A DNA stretch of 64,000 bases, taken from NCBI GenBank assembly GCA_032158295.1, contig CM063246.1, positions 2,017,371-2,081,370 on the forward strand, read 5' to 3'. Made by a program: the position numbers and the translations under genes. The notes beneath the pieces were generated by a model, which was not told where the DNA came from, did not search any database, and saw nothing but the letters and a program-made list of their open reading frames with translations. This stretch comes from Pycnopodia helianthoides (taxonomy: Eukaryota; Echinodermata; Asteroidea; Forcipulatida; Asteriidae). Of this stretch, positions 22,905 to 34,059 are shown piece after piece (positions within the stretch are counted from its first letter, which is position 1; every line of letters starts with the position of its first letter).

Positions 22905-23225
22905 GTCAGAAACAAGCCAAGTAATGAACCACAAGGGAAACTGGGTAAATTTCAAATGGTTTGGGGTTGAACAAAGGAAAATTGATTAGAGAGGGATTTG
23001 AACCAACGACCTCCGGATTAACGTACCGACGCTCTACCAACTGAGCTATCTAGCCCTATGTTGGCGGTCTCCCTATTTTGTCAATATATTTGTTTGGGGG
23101 TGCCAGTCAGAAGCCATGCAACCGTTAACTGCCGTGCAGCCAGGGATCACACCCAAGTTTACGATACAACCCGGGAAGCAGCAGCCATGGGATCACCTTT
23201 AGGGGATGCAACTTTTTTTAAATTA
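22905..23225 (-). mobile_element. SINE-2 (tRNA-like) copy
   Basis: On the minus strand the head reads GGGCTAGATAGCTCAGTTGG then TAGAGC (A box and D arm) and GGTTCAAATCCC (B box). The anticodon region would read GTT but lacks U33, and the acceptor and T stems do not pair, so it is a SINE head and not a tRNA gene. The flanks share AAACTGGGT and GTGCCAGTCAG-like sequence with 34440-34790. Confidence 0.65.
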
Positions 23226-24749
23226 GAAACAAGCCACTCACAAATCTTCCAACATCCCGCCTCAGGATTCTAAAAAAATTTTTGGAGAAAAGCGACAAAT
23301 GAACTCAAAAGTTTTCCTTCTCTCTGTATGAGTTCAATTGTTCATGTCTATTTTCTCCCCCCCCCCTTTATATATACATATTTTTTGTGTTATTTAGAAC
23401 AACAAAATTAGAGATTGCAATTTGTTTCTTACTATAAGTAGGATTTGAAACCTGGCATGGTGGAAATGGAACCTTGTGAGGTTTGTGTTAACACAATGTA
23501 CATGTACCTCTTATGGTCTAATGTACCTCTTAGGGCTAATAATTCCTCGTACGAGTTGTGGTGATTCTGAAAAGGACCAGCGGTGAATCAACCTCATGTT
23601 GGTCAGTCTGCTGCGTTGGTCCATAGAGAAAGGACCATCTGTGGGACCTTTCTCTATGGTTGGTCTGAAGGAGAAAGCTGGGAGAGAAAGCTTGTTGAGG
23701 CTTTTTGGTCAGCATTTTGTTCATCAGTACATGGATAATGTGACCTAATTCACCTGACATCATCATCACCCAGGACAAATCTTGGTTGGACCATTTCGGG
23801 AGTCAGGATTCCCTGTGTGTTTCAGTCTGAACTGACGTCTTCGCAGTCTTCTTGGGCCTGGCCGAGTTGCTGAAAAGGGCCTACTTTTCAAACATTTGTC
23901 CTGCAGCCAAAGGGTCATAGTCGTAGTCAAAGTTACTTGATCTGGATACGGCCTGACTGTGCAGGGCTCATTTTAGAGGATGCGTGTGTGATCAGACGCA
24001 CACCCGTATCTCTACCTGAAATTTGACTCTCAAAAAGGCAGACCATGGGTATAGACTTAGCGGCATGTGAGGTCAGGGCAAGAGGTCTACATGTATGTAA
24101 CTTCATTTGAATTTTTCAGGCATGATATTCTTCCTACTCTAATATGATGTCCAATTTTTGGGGCGCTCAGAGGAATCGGAAACACTGTTATTTTAATAGC
24201 CTTAAAATTAGAGACTATACCATATGTACATACAGATAGTTCCCAATAGATGCCATTTTTACGGGCAATGTGCATCTTGGCTTGCAGGCGCGTCAAACGC
24301 TCGAATTATTAACGCAGCGGCGTTGTTCAGTAACCAATCGTGCAATTGAGTTATGTGAAACGGCACGTGCTGCACGTCGTTCTCATGCGAAATGCATGAC
24401 TGTGTGTTTCAAATTGCTTGTAAAGATGGCCGATTTACGTCACATTGCAACCTATCTTTATAGGCCAGCTGTTTTTTTGCCAAAAGCCAAATATCAAGCC
24501 TGATTTTCCATCCCGTACATGTACATTGGACTACTGTGCAAGTTTTGCACAAATTTTAACTTTGTCATCTTTTGGAACCTTGCATGATGAGTTTTAACAT
24601 GCGAAGGAAACAAAGCATGCACAGTAAATAATTTGCAAGTGAAGTGTGATTTGTTTTATGTCATTTATCACCTCATCCATTTTACACTATTGGTGAAAAA
24701 CCAAATGTCTTTCGCATGAAAGATTTGAGGCATGCCTTGTTGATACCAG
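23226..24749. other. non-coding; perfect 13-bp hairpin at 23621-23659
   Basis: CCATAGAGAAAGG (23621-23633) is perfectly inverted as CCTTTCTCTATGG (23647-23659). The segment to its left (GATTCTGAAAAGGACCAGCG, GTCAGTCTGCTGCGTTGGTC) resembles the interior of palindrome family L. No gene evidence elsewhere in this stretch. Confidence 0.5.
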
Positions 24750-24850
24750 AGCCCAATTTCATCAAGCCTGTAAGCAGATGTTTTCTGCTTAACACAATTT
24801 GCATGTCATAAACACTGCTAACCGTAAGCACAGCAGATAAATGACCCAAC
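24750..24850. mobile_element. family G fragment
   Basis: GAGCCCAATTTCATCAAGCC, GTAAGCAGATGTTTTCTGCT and CTGCTAACCGTAAGCACAGC; a diverged left end. Confidence 0.5.
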
Positions 24851-24897
24851 AATACAAATCCATCGTGAATGCGCACATGCGCTGTCAGATAGTTTTG

Positions 24898-25240
24898 ATC
24901 CTTAACACTAGCCTGGCGTACATTGTCTCGTAAAAAATGCTATGGGCTAGTAAACACCACTTCTTAACTTGCCCTGTGGGCAACTAAAAACTGTGCAACC
25001 TACTTGTTTAAAATGCTCATTTCTTCCTTTTCAGATGTGAATTATTAATGTATAAAATGTGTTATTCGTTATTGAGTGTGTGAATATAACTTCATTTGAT
25101 CATTAAACTGGTTGTGATTGTTAACATTAACACATTTGAACATTACATTTATGGCAATTCCTGTTTAAAATCTGGGCTACTAAAACTTCCTGCGGGCAAG
25201 TAAAACGCACAGTTTACTGGCCCGGTGGGCTACTTTACAA
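24898..25240 (+). mobile_element. interspersed repeat family J copy
   Basis: TTAACACTAGCC, GGGCTAGTAAACACCACTTC, TTAACTTGCCCTGTGGGCAA, TTTCTTCCTTTTCAGATGTG, GGGCAAGTAAA and GGGCTACTTTA. It is longer than the copy at 2921. Confidence 0.75.
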
Positions 25241-25329
25241 AAAGCTTAAGCGCAAGGCCTGCGATCGTTTATGAAAATACCCTTCTGAATGAGAACATTT
25301 TTCTTCTCCGGTCAAACAGCTTCATGAAG

Positions 25330-25460
25330 TAGACTGTGCGAGTCTCGCGCGTATTCTAACATTGGCACCCGTTCAAGTGCACGAGATCGTTTCCTTCATG
25401 CGTTGAAGCAATGTACGTGGGACCAAAATGTTTGAATATGCGCGAGACTTGCCCAGTCTT
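25330..25460. mobile_element. 131-bp inverted-repeat element with CTCGCGC arms
   Basis: The left arm TAGACTGTGCGAGTCTCGCG then CGTATTCTAACA is mirrored on the right by TGTTTGAATATG then CGCGAGACTTGCCCAGTCT, about 32 bp with a few mismatches. Confidence 0.7.
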
Positions 25461-26736
25461 TTGTGCCTAAGGACCAATTTTGAAAACCACCATGTACAAT
25501 GTCCTTGTAGGTGGATGTACGTGTACACTTTCTTACATGTGGTGTACAAAAATACTCAAAGCACCATAGCAATTAAAGAAGCTATTATAGCATAGTACAT
25601 GATCTGGAAAAAAATGTGAAGTTAAAAAAACTATTTTTCCTCTATCTTCATCTATAATTACGACCCGGAAGGCATGTCCACGCAGTAACTCATTTTGGTA
25701 AATTTAGTTTTCTCACTGACACAACTGGCACACCATACCCTAAGAACACACACACAATATGGACTCATTATTCCCTCTCTTAACTTGCTGGCACACTTGC
25801 ATCAGCTGCAATTCTCTTTAGGCAAGCTTTGTCGGTGTCCTTTGGAAGTGGCGGCTTGCCTTTGTGGTCTCAGCCATTACGAAGGGAGTACATACTCTGA
25901 ACCACACAGTCTGTGGAGTGTACAGTGCCTGATGACAGATCGTTTGATCTGATCGTCTCTCGTACAAGGGAGTGTCACATTAGAGGAAGAAAGAAAAGAA
26001 TGGAGAAGTAGAAGGGAAAAAAAAATTGGGTTGGCTTTTCTGTGATGACTGCATGATATATGGATACATGGAGGTCGACCAGACTAGATTAAGGAACATC
26101 TTTTAGGTTCTGAATGCCATAAATCATCTGTCGGTCTTTGGTTTTTTGTTTTGTTGTTGTTATGGGTTTTTTCCCCGGCTTGTAGTTCTTGGGTTGTTTT
26201 TGAAGGTGGCTGTTCATTGGCTTGGGAATATTGGGAAAAAGCTAGGAATATACCGAATAGGGGGGCAGTTTAAATGCAGTGTGTGTCTGTAATTCTGTGT
26301 GATGTCAAGGTGGTGTTATTCACCTCGATGCAAGTACGTTCATGTGGAATGAATTTTTTTAGGAGTCGTCAAGCAGAACATCATAATCATAATAAGTATT
26401 AATAAATATATTTGTTATATAGCGCCAAATCCATTTATTAAAAAAATGCTTCCAGGTGCTGTGTACGACGAAATGAGATACAAGAATAACAACTTAATGA
26501 AACTGAAAGTAAAAAATCAACATTCACAGTAGTTCAATAAAAAAAAAAACGTACATAAACAAATTTATGTAGATATGGGTGACAAAAAGCATTCGACACA
26601 AAAGTAAATTTGACTGAAGATGGGTTCAAAATTACACCCCAATGAATAAGTAAAAGGTAATTTAAAAAAATATATTTGATAAAGGGTAAGGCAAGGAACC
26701 ATTTTACAAACTGTGATGTCTCAATAGTTGTATTTG
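25461..26736. other. non-coding, no feature recognised
   Basis: Short open frames only. Near 26400 TATAGCGCCAAATCC resembles the tail of a SINE seen in inverted form at 46060, but the rest of such a SINE is not visible. Confidence 0.4.
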
Positions 26737-26830
26737 TCCAGGCCTGGAATGACATGTTTGAGAGGGCAAGGTCATTTCCAATTTGCCTTGGGCATTTTCA
26801 TCGGAAAATGTTTGTTTGTTTGTTTTATTG
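26737..26830. mobile_element. MITE family H remnant
   Basis: CCAGGCCTGGAATGACATGT, AGAGGGCAAGGTCATTTCCA and TTGCCTTGGGC; one terminal CAGGCCTGGAA kept, the other lost. Confidence 0.5.
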
Positions 26831-26869
26831 TTTTATCCTGTGGATTGGAGTGGCCGAGCGGTCCAAAGT

Positions 26870-27029
26870 ATGCTTAACAGCTTTTTGCTATAAGCAAAAT
26901 TAAGCAGGATACCAGTTGTAGATTGTACATGTGACATGGTCTTTTTGGCCGGTGACCTTATTCTGGTAAGCATAATTTGGTTATGCTTTGCTAATTTTAG
27001 TGCTTAAGCAGCTCTATGAAATTGGGCCG
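26870..27029. mobile_element. family G copy
   Basis: AAGCAGGATACCAGTTGTAG, TACATGTGACATGG, GTGACCTTATTCTGGTAAGC and GCTTAAGCAGCTCTATGAAA then TTGGGCC. A SINE-1 fragment follows immediately. Confidence 0.75.
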
Positions 27030-27230
27030 TGATGTTGTCGGAGTGTGGGTTCGAGTCCCGATCATGGCGCTTGTGTCCTTGAGCAAGACACTTGACCATA
27101 ATTGCTTTGTCCTTCAGATGGCCATTATTCCATAACCTGTCTGGTGTGTTGTGTAAGGCAAAGGGAAAAGAATCCAGTTCACTTACCATTAAGCTCGCCC
27201 CAGTGTTTCTTTTGGTCTTAAGCAGTCATA
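27030..27230 (+). mobile_element. SINE-1 fragment
   Basis: GGAGTGTGGGTTCGAGTCCC (B box), GCTTGTGTCCTTGAGCAAGA, CATAATTGCTTTGTCCTTCA and CCCAGTGTTTC; the A-box end is missing. Confidence 0.7.
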
Positions 27231-27485
27231 CTTCTCACCAGTTTATTTGTAAAAAGTTATAAATCCAAACACTTAAAGAAAGATGTGACACTTCCTAAAC
27301 ACCTCCTGATTGGTCAAAAGTTCACAAAAGAAATTTCAGCTCTTCATGGATTGGCCCAATTTTATAATTATTTTGCCCTGTTTGATATTTCGGTTATCAG
27401 CATGATAGGACTGCATCAGATTCTGTTATTAAGATTTTTTTAGGGAAACAGTTATTTACTAAATGAATTTGAAAGAACAAACATG

Positions 27486-27760
27486 GTGTGTCGTGGCGGA
27501 GCAGTTCAGAGCACCGAACTTCAAGCTCTGGTGTTTCTTATCAGTCAAGTGTGGGTTCGAGTCCCGGTCTTGACACTTGTGTCCTTAAGCAAGATACTTT
27601 GCCATAATTGCTCTGTCCTTTGGATGGGACATTAAGCCGTAGGACCCGTGTACTGAGATTGGTAGTAAAGTAACCCAGAACACTTGTGGAAGGAGTAGGG
27701 GTTAACCCTGGTGTTTCCGGTTCACACAGCAAGCTCCCTTGTTTACAAGTTTTCTCAGGC
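27486..27760 (+). mobile_element. SINE-1 copy with intact A and B boxes
   Basis: TGTGTCGTGGCGGAGCAGTT (A-box region), GTGTGGGTTCGAGTCCCGGT (B box), TTGTGTCCTTAAGCAAG, GGATGGGACATTAAGCCGTA and AACCCTGGTGTTTCCGG. The usual 3' tail is replaced by other sequence. Confidence 0.8.
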
Positions 27761-28047
27761 TTGCAAGCTATATGTTCACTTACAAGGCATCCTGGTTTCA
27801 TTACCAGAAATATATTAATTGTGCAACGATCAAGTAAAACCTGTATTGCAATCTGGCAAATTATTGTATGCAGCAATTGTACAGACTTTGAAATTTTTTA
27901 CAGGGGAAAAGTGTACCCAGAATTTGGTAAAAGGGTGTCTAAATTTGCTGGGAATTAAAAAACTGTGTGTCCAAATTGTTCACTTACAGTTACAATGTAC
28001 CGTTTTGATCAAGACCATTTTGGATTTCTGGTGTGTGGGATAATCTA

Positions 28048-28065
28048 TCTATCTATCTATCTATT
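28048..28065 (+). repeat. TCTA/ATCT tetranucleotide tract, left side of an insertion
   Basis: TAATCTATCTATCTATCTAT runs up to an inserted element. CTGTCTATCTATTT resumes beyond it near 28410. Confidence 0.8.
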
Positions 28066-28389
28066 CAGGGTTCTGCCCAGGATTTCTTTAGTGGTGGAAA
28101 AATGTTTTCCTGGAAAGCATTGCGAGATGGATCAGTTACACGGTAGATCATATAAATTTACTCAAATCAAAGAAGTACTCAAAATGAATGGCTTCGGATA
28201 CCATTTTTACTGCTAGTAAATACCAAATTTTACATTTTGTTGAAAACCTTTGAAAGGAAATTGCAAGTGTAATTTAAAAATTTGAAAATGTGTTGTGGTC
28301 GGAAACAGAGAAATTTCTGCCAGTGGTGGTTGAAGAATCCTGAGTGCCAGGCGGGTTTTCCAGCATCGACCACTGTGGGCAGAACCCTG
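28066..28389. mobile_element. 324-bp element with CAGGGTTCTGCCCA ends
   Basis: CAGGGTTCTGCCCAGGATTT at the left is mirrored by GTGGGCAGAACCCTG at the right. AGTGGTGGAAAAA on the left and GCCAGTGGTGG on the right also lie in the subterminal regions. It sits in a TCTA microsatellite. A related left end (CAGGGTTCTCCCCAGGATTT) is at 42382. Confidence 0.65.
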
Positions 28390-28754
28390 ATATATCTAAC
28401 GATCGATCCTGTCTATCTATTTGTTTTTTCTTGATGTGGAGTTATGCTGCTCCGTTCATTCAACACCAATAACAACAACAACATACATCAAATATACCAC
28501 AATACTAAAAGTCCACAATAAACACTGCTATTACATCGGGAATACAAGGAGTCACAGGAGATAATAAGATAGATAAATAAATAAATACAGATGTATAAAA
28601 AGAAAAGCGTGGCATAATCATGAATTCGGGAAAAACAAGAGACAGAAATTAATTCTAACGTAGTTAACTCACACGACTACATCAAAGGTTCAAATAAAAA
28701 AGAGCATGGTGACGGCCTTTAGTGAAAAAGGCAATTAATACATCACTGATAGTC

Positions 28755-28930
<176 letters not shown>

Positions 28931-29817
28931 TTTTGCCTATACCTGTGTTGTAAAAACAAAAAAACACAATTCCTTTGTCCCCTCTTCATGTACATGTACA
29001 TTGATGTTGCTTTATGTAGCTAACTCGTATTTAGACAAGGCATACCACACCGTGTAGGTATTGCTTTCATAGTCATTATTAAACAATTTAAATTTCCGGG
29101 CCGGCTCCGTATCTTGTGTTTTCACTCCCGACGGAACGCTTCCAGGTGGCTGCCCAGCAGTCATATAGCGGAGAGGTTGTAGGGTTACCATGGCAACCAA
29201 GAACACACAACACTCCGGTGAATGGAAACAATAGGAGTAAAGCATCACCGCTGTTTGTCAATGGCGCATCAGCGTCTGTAAGTGTAGACTTTACGAATAA
29301 AGGCCGTATGTCTCCTCTCTATGTTACAAGGTATAACGCGTGAATTTTTGTTTCTGGCTGCGGACGATTGAACAAGCTGCCGGCAATGAAGTCATGTAAA
29401 TGTAAGTGGAAAGCGGGGAGAAATTTACTCGAAAGACAAGACACAGCATTCAGCATTTTGTTTGGGGAAACGAATTACTGAGCATTCTAAATTCAACACT
29501 GCGTTTGATCATTTTTTTTGATGAGTTCACTAGGATTAACAATAGGGGAACAAAGTGGAACAGTTTTACCATTTTCTTTTATTGAAAAACAACCCTCCAT
29601 AAATTGCGAAACTATCATTGCAAACCTGTACCATGATCTAAGTGTTGAGTCTTTTTGCCTGGCGAGATTAGATATGATTTTCTTGTAAGTCTTGCAGGCA
29701 CAACTGTTTGAAAATCTCTTTTGGAAAGAAATGTTGGCTCTGAAAAGAGCTGGTAAATTTTTTCTTCTTCATCGTTTTGACTATAGTGTGCCCTTGTCGG
29801 TCTCCTAAAGACGACCA
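28931..29817. other. non-coding, no repeat recognised
   Basis: Unique-looking, partly GC-balanced sequence (about 29095-29400) without domain-bearing open frames. A candidate for regulatory DNA of the neighbouring developmental gene only by position. Confidence 0.35.
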
Positions 29818-30059
29818 GGGCCCAATTTCATAGAGCTGCTAAGCACAACAATTTGCTTAGCATGAAATTTTTTCCTTGATAAAAACAGGGTTACCAACCA
29901 AATTTCCATGTGTTGCATATTGCTTGTTACTGGTATTCAGCTGTTGTTTGCTTATCCTGAAAATCACATGGAAATTTGGTTGGTAACCCTGTTTTGATCA
30001 ATGAAGAAATTTCATGCTAAGCAAATTGTTGTGCTTAGCAGCTCTATGAAATTGGGCCC
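29818..30059. mobile_element. family G copy with 95-bp near-perfect inverted repeats
   Basis: The left arm 29818-29912 and right arm 29965-30059 are inverted copies differing at about three positions. Termini are GGGCCCAATTTCATAGAGCT and its complement. The 52-bp loop contains TTACTGGTATTCAGCTG. The best-preserved G element in the window. Confidence 0.9.
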
Positions 30060-30352
30060 AGAGCACAGCACGGGAATGCTCTAAGTAGGGTGTCATGTAT
30101 TCTTGAGTGTTCATCGGTTCATATTGTCCATGAAGTCGTAGTGTGGTCTTCCCAGTGGTCTCTTTCGGTTGATACGCCCTGTTATTGCTAGATCTGACAG
30201 ACGATATTTGGCCCACCAACTGCATATTGTTGTTTCTTGAAAGTGCTCTTGGGTGTTTCAATCGCTCCACACCAACCCCAAACTTCTTTATTGGTTATCA
30301 TTTCCTTTCCAGGTAAAAATTCATTATTGGGAGCCGGAACCACACTAATCAG

Positions 30353-30546
30353 TGTTCTCCGTAAACAGTGGTCCGCTGGCCACACGCTAGTTAAAACACC
30401 CGAGGACCAGTCAAAATCCTCTCCCAACTGGTCCGGCTGGCTAGTTAAGTGATGAAAAGCATCCCTATTTAATATGAAATGTGGACCAGTGAAAAAAGCT
30501 TGTGGACAAGTGAAATGACAAGCTAAATGGCTAGTCACTGAAGAAG
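30353..30546 (+). mobile_element. interspersed repeat family I copy
   Basis: ACAGTGGTCCGCTGGCCA, AGTTAAAACACCCGAGGACC, CTGGTCCGGCTGGCTAGTTA, CCCTATTTAATATG, TGTGGACCAGTGAAAAAAGC and GGCTAGTCACTGAA, as at 7505. Confidence 0.75.
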
Positions 30547-30624
30547 TTCAGGGCTTCAACCCTGACTTTCTAATCGCTCTTTCCATTTTCTTACTGAGGG
30601 TCCAAGTTTTCCAACAACATAGTT

Positions 30625-30704
30625 TTTCAGGTGACTTTTATTGTCTCTCTCTTTTATAAATCAGCATTACGTTGACAAAAACCAATCTATGACTCCACCT
30701 TTAA
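30625..30704 (+). mobile_element. family E right-end fragment
   Basis: CAGGTGACTTTTATTGTCTC, AAATCAGCATTACGTTGACA, AATCTATGACTCCACCTTTAA; the terminal 80 bp of the family E pattern, ending in TTAA. Confidence 0.65.
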
Positions 30705-30754
30705 AGGTTGAATGGTTTCTGACTGGAAACCAAGATATTGGGAGACCACCAACA

Positions 30755-30845
30755 TTTTATGGCTAAATAGCTCAGTTGGTAGAGCGCCGGCACGACAACA
30801 CGGACGTCACAGGTTCAAATCCCGCTCTGATCAATTTGTCTTTGT
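30755..30845 (+). mobile_element. SINE-2 tRNA-like head
   Basis: ATGGCTAAATAGCTCAGTTG then GTAGAGCGCCGG and CACAGGTTCAAATCCCGC. Resembles a tRNA D arm and T arm, but the anticodon arm does not fold. Confidence 0.6.
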
Positions 30846-30929
30846 CCAACTCAAAATGTTAAATGTGAAGTCAATAAAGTATGAGGTTCAAATCCAGGCT
30901 CTGCTTTTACACAGTGAGATTTCTTGTCA

Positions 30930-31190
30930 CTTGGGTTTCCCGACTGGGGTCCTTGATATCCTCATCAGGAGAAAGTGGATTATATTAGGGTAGAAGTATA
31001 CCCTGATTAGGGTAGTTTTTGTTATCTTACATAAAAGGTTTCCCAATCGGAGGCAACTGGTATCTTTAATTGGGAGAAGAGATTTCAAATCAGGGTATAA
31101 ATATACCCTGATTGGGGTATCAATCAGAAAAGTTTTCCAATTGGGGACCAGTAATATCATCATCCGGGAGAATGGGATCTAATCAGGTCT
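30930..31190 (+). repeat. diverged tandem repeat, about 100-bp unit
   Basis: Units start near 30932, 31037 and 31130 with GGTTTCCCGACTGGGG, GGTTTCCCAATCGGAGG and AGTTTTCCAATTGGGG, followed by GGGAGAA/CAGGAGAA and, in the first two, the inverted pair AGTATACCCTGATTAGGGTA / ATATACCCTGATTGGGGTA. Confidence 0.65.
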
Positions 31191-31893
31191 GTTATCATAC
31201 ATCAAGGTTTCAATCTGGGAGAAAGTATGTTCGAGTAGCCCAGTTGGAACAGTTCGGAATAGGACAACTCTGCGAGGAGCGTAACCTTGTTGTCTAGTTA
31301 CTGAACCACAGTCTGTTTTCATGTGCAGTTGACACTGACAAATGTTAAACCAATGTTGGTCATGAAAAAGATGGGTTGTTGCCAATGGGGTGCAAGTATC
31401 CCTTGATGTGGGGCGTGCCAAGTTCCCTGTGGCCAGATCCATCTCTTGCACATAAATACAGGTTTGTAAGTACACGTAGAAGCAGTGAGTCAATCTGCAA
31501 TTATAAATATTTCAGGGAAAACAGGTGTTGTTTTTATATTACAAGCTTAGAATAGTCAACCTATATACATGTATGTTTAAAAATGTACATAAGTTACAAC
31601 ATTATTCACAAAAAAGTACAGCTCACACGTACTTGTTATTATGCTGTTTAATTCTATAAATAGGTTACATTTGTACTATTTGTAGTTCATACATTGAGTG
31701 AGATTTGCTCTCATTATGGGTGTATAATTCAAATAGAGTACACGGGCACCAATGAACAGTTTTCAATAAACATTTGTAGAGAATTAAATAACTGTAACTC
31801 AAACATTTAACTTTCTGTGAGGGTCTCACTGGCCTTGTTTGATAGAGATGCTCAGCCTGACACTGGAGGATGATTTCTTGCACAACTGTCCTC

Positions 31894-32257
31894 TTTAAAG
31901 GCTTGATATACTTTTGGTAATTGTCAAAGACTAGTATCCTCACTTGGTATATCCCAACATATACATAAAATAACAAACCTGTGAAAATTTGGGCTCAATT
32001 GGTCGTCGACGCTGCAAGAAAATAACAAAAGAAAAAAACACCCTTGTTGCATAGAATTGTGTGCTTTTAAATGCCTGAGAAAGGCTTCATTATTTTTGTG
32101 AGAAATTACCTCTTTCTCAAAAACTACATTACTTCAGAGGGAGTCATTTCTCACAAATGTGTTGTACTCTCAGCAGCTCTCAGGTGCTCCTTACCATGTA
32201 ATTTTTTTATGGTAATGTATTTTGTGAGTAATTACCAAATGTATCCACTGGCTTTAA
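31894..32257 (+). mobile_element. MITE family A copy (diverged)
   Basis: TTTAAAGGCTTGATATACTT, TTGGTAATTGTCAAAGACTA, AACAAACCTGTGAAAATTTG, TCAATTGGTCGTCGACG, AGAAATTACCTCTTTCTCAA, ACTACATTACTTCAGAGGGA and GAGTAATTACCAAATGTATC, ending GGCTTTAA. Same layout as 60488-60890. Confidence 0.8.
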
Positions 32258-32364
32258 CTTGGCCTTCATCATCAGTCAAATCAACATACTGTAAAGAAAA
32301 TGTTGTCTGCCCATAATATGCGTATGAGACATTAACTGTCTTGTCTTACAGTGTTGGAGCAAAA

Positions 32365-32460
32365 ACAATAGTCAGTGGCCTGACGTTTTTGACCCCAGCA
32401 GAGTCTTTCTCCAAGGCTATTAATGACAACACAACACACATACAATGATGTTGTCACCAA
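32365..32460. mobile_element. family M fragment
   Basis: CAGCAGAGTCTTTCTCCAAG and GACAACACAACACACATACA match one arm of the palindrome at 38807-39020. Confidence 0.5.
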
Positions 32461-33091
32461 GTTGCATACGATTCAATGCAAAATAGACCCTTTATTTTAA
32501 TTACTCTGAGTGCAATCTCACACTTCAGGAGACACACTCGTAAAAACAACACCGTTTTTTTTTTTTTTTTTTTTCTCTCTTCTCTTTGCAATAAAAACAA
32601 TTAAAGAAAAGAAATAAAACGCTGTTGGCAATCATTCGGTCAATCAGCCTACTGAAATTTTGTCTAGCTCCTCGTAGGTACACAATACAGTACAGGATGC
32701 AGACCTCCGACTTCGTCCGTTGTCCCCGAGTCTCTAGATGGAGACGACGCTCAGCCTCGGGTCACATAACTTTCGCACCGTTTGTCTTTAGGGGGGTCCT
32801 CACAATTATTTTCTTATTGGTGGAGGTAATTTTATTATCGGGGATTCTAGGGTAGAGAGTAATGGATTTGGGATACGTCAGGTTTGACGGCTGGTCCGTG
32901 CGAGCACTTCACTCTCGGGCTGCTTTCGGCTTGCTTCATTAAATAGATCACCTTGTCAGGGTTAGGGGAAAAAAGAGAGACACAGAGAGAGAGAGAAAGC
33001 AAATAAAAAAAAGGGAGTGTGTGGCAAGCCTGGAGAAAGCTTCAAACTCTACGACTTAAGAAAGCGCTACAATGTCAGATTATTGATAGCG

Positions 33092-33139
<48 letters not shown>

Positions 33140-33559
33140 TATGGGAGCAGAGAAGACTTGTCATTATTTAAAGATGACAAACGTCCCTTCTGTGACATGC
33201 ATAATTGAATTGCCCCTCTGCTTTTGGTCAGCGATGATAGATAAATGACTGCCTCTATAACAGCTACACATGTAAGGGGCCACAATTTGTAAAGGTTTTT
33301 TTTTCTACTGCCCTTGACACTTCACTCTTTTACAGCTTTCAAAAAAGACGAAGAAAGGGGAGTAGACTTCACAGTCCATGGGAACAAAAAAAAAAACACT
33401 CTCTTTTAAACGACCATATTTTACATAATCATATTGGACACAGATTTGCGCCAAAACCAGTGTTTGAAAAAGGTTTTTGCTTGGTGTTGGAACCAGGGGC
33501 CATTACTGAAATATGTAAGCCTTTGAAAATTCTTTTAAATCTACAACACAGCGGGAAGA
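32461..33559. other. non-coding; T20 run and GA microsatellite
   Basis: A T20 run lies at 32555-32574 and a (GA)19 tract at 33099-33136. The open frames at 33017-33208 and opposite are driven by the GA tract. 32625-32945 is non-repetitive with no recognisable domain. Confidence 0.5.
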
Positions 33560-33810
33560 AAATATTAAAAATACTATTTGGTTTTTGCCCTTACACCTAT
33601 GTATTAAAATACTTGGTACTTTCCCAAGTTCTATGAAGAAAAACAAAAAAATCCTCAGGCATATCACTTGAGTGGGTTTCGAACCCGCGACCTTTGTCAT
33701 GCTAGGGCAGATGCCTTACCACTGGATCACCGAGCTAGCCCGGTGGCTAGAGGCAGTTGGGAAATCCTATATTTTGTAGCTGCGGGCGCGGCAACGATTT
33801 TTTAAAAACC
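33560..33810 (-). mobile_element. SINE-3 (tRNA-like) copy
   Basis: On the minus strand the head reads GGGCTAGCTCGGTGATCCAG then TGGTAAGGCATCTGCC, and GGTCGCGGGTTCGAAACCCA (B box). The T stem is 4 of 5 paired but no proper anticodon arm exists. The same arrangement recurs at 44690-45000, including GGCATAT(C/T)ACTTG and CTAGAGG(C/A)AGTT. Confidence 0.7.
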
Positions 33811-34059
33811 TTGGCTTCAGTTTATCAAAATAAAGCTGGATGAAGGCTCTTGATCTGCTCTTTAAATTTATTCAATATCATGTGAACAGAAGCATTTGCT
33901 TTTGGCAGAATATCCTCTGGCCCAAGTTTACAGTGGATCGATGGTGACATTCGGAACTTCACCAAGAACCCTTCTCAACAAATAAAAAGAGGGTTATTGA
34001 CATCACGAAAAAGACATCAAAGTTTATTGCACGCAACGTGTAGGAACAAGTACCTGTAT

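Noticed and set aside
22983..23057. tRNA-Asn gene on the minus strand
   Set aside because: A and B boxes are visible, but the acceptor and T stems do not pair and U33 is missing. The same head occurs in a repeat family (30755, 34660).
32625..32855. Small coding gene in a unique-looking region
   Set aside because: 76 codons, no signal peptide, domain or splice context that I can recognise.
33661..33745. tRNA gene on the minus strand
   Set aside because: Good T arm but no proper anticodon arm; the extended match to 44690-45000 shows it is a SINE.
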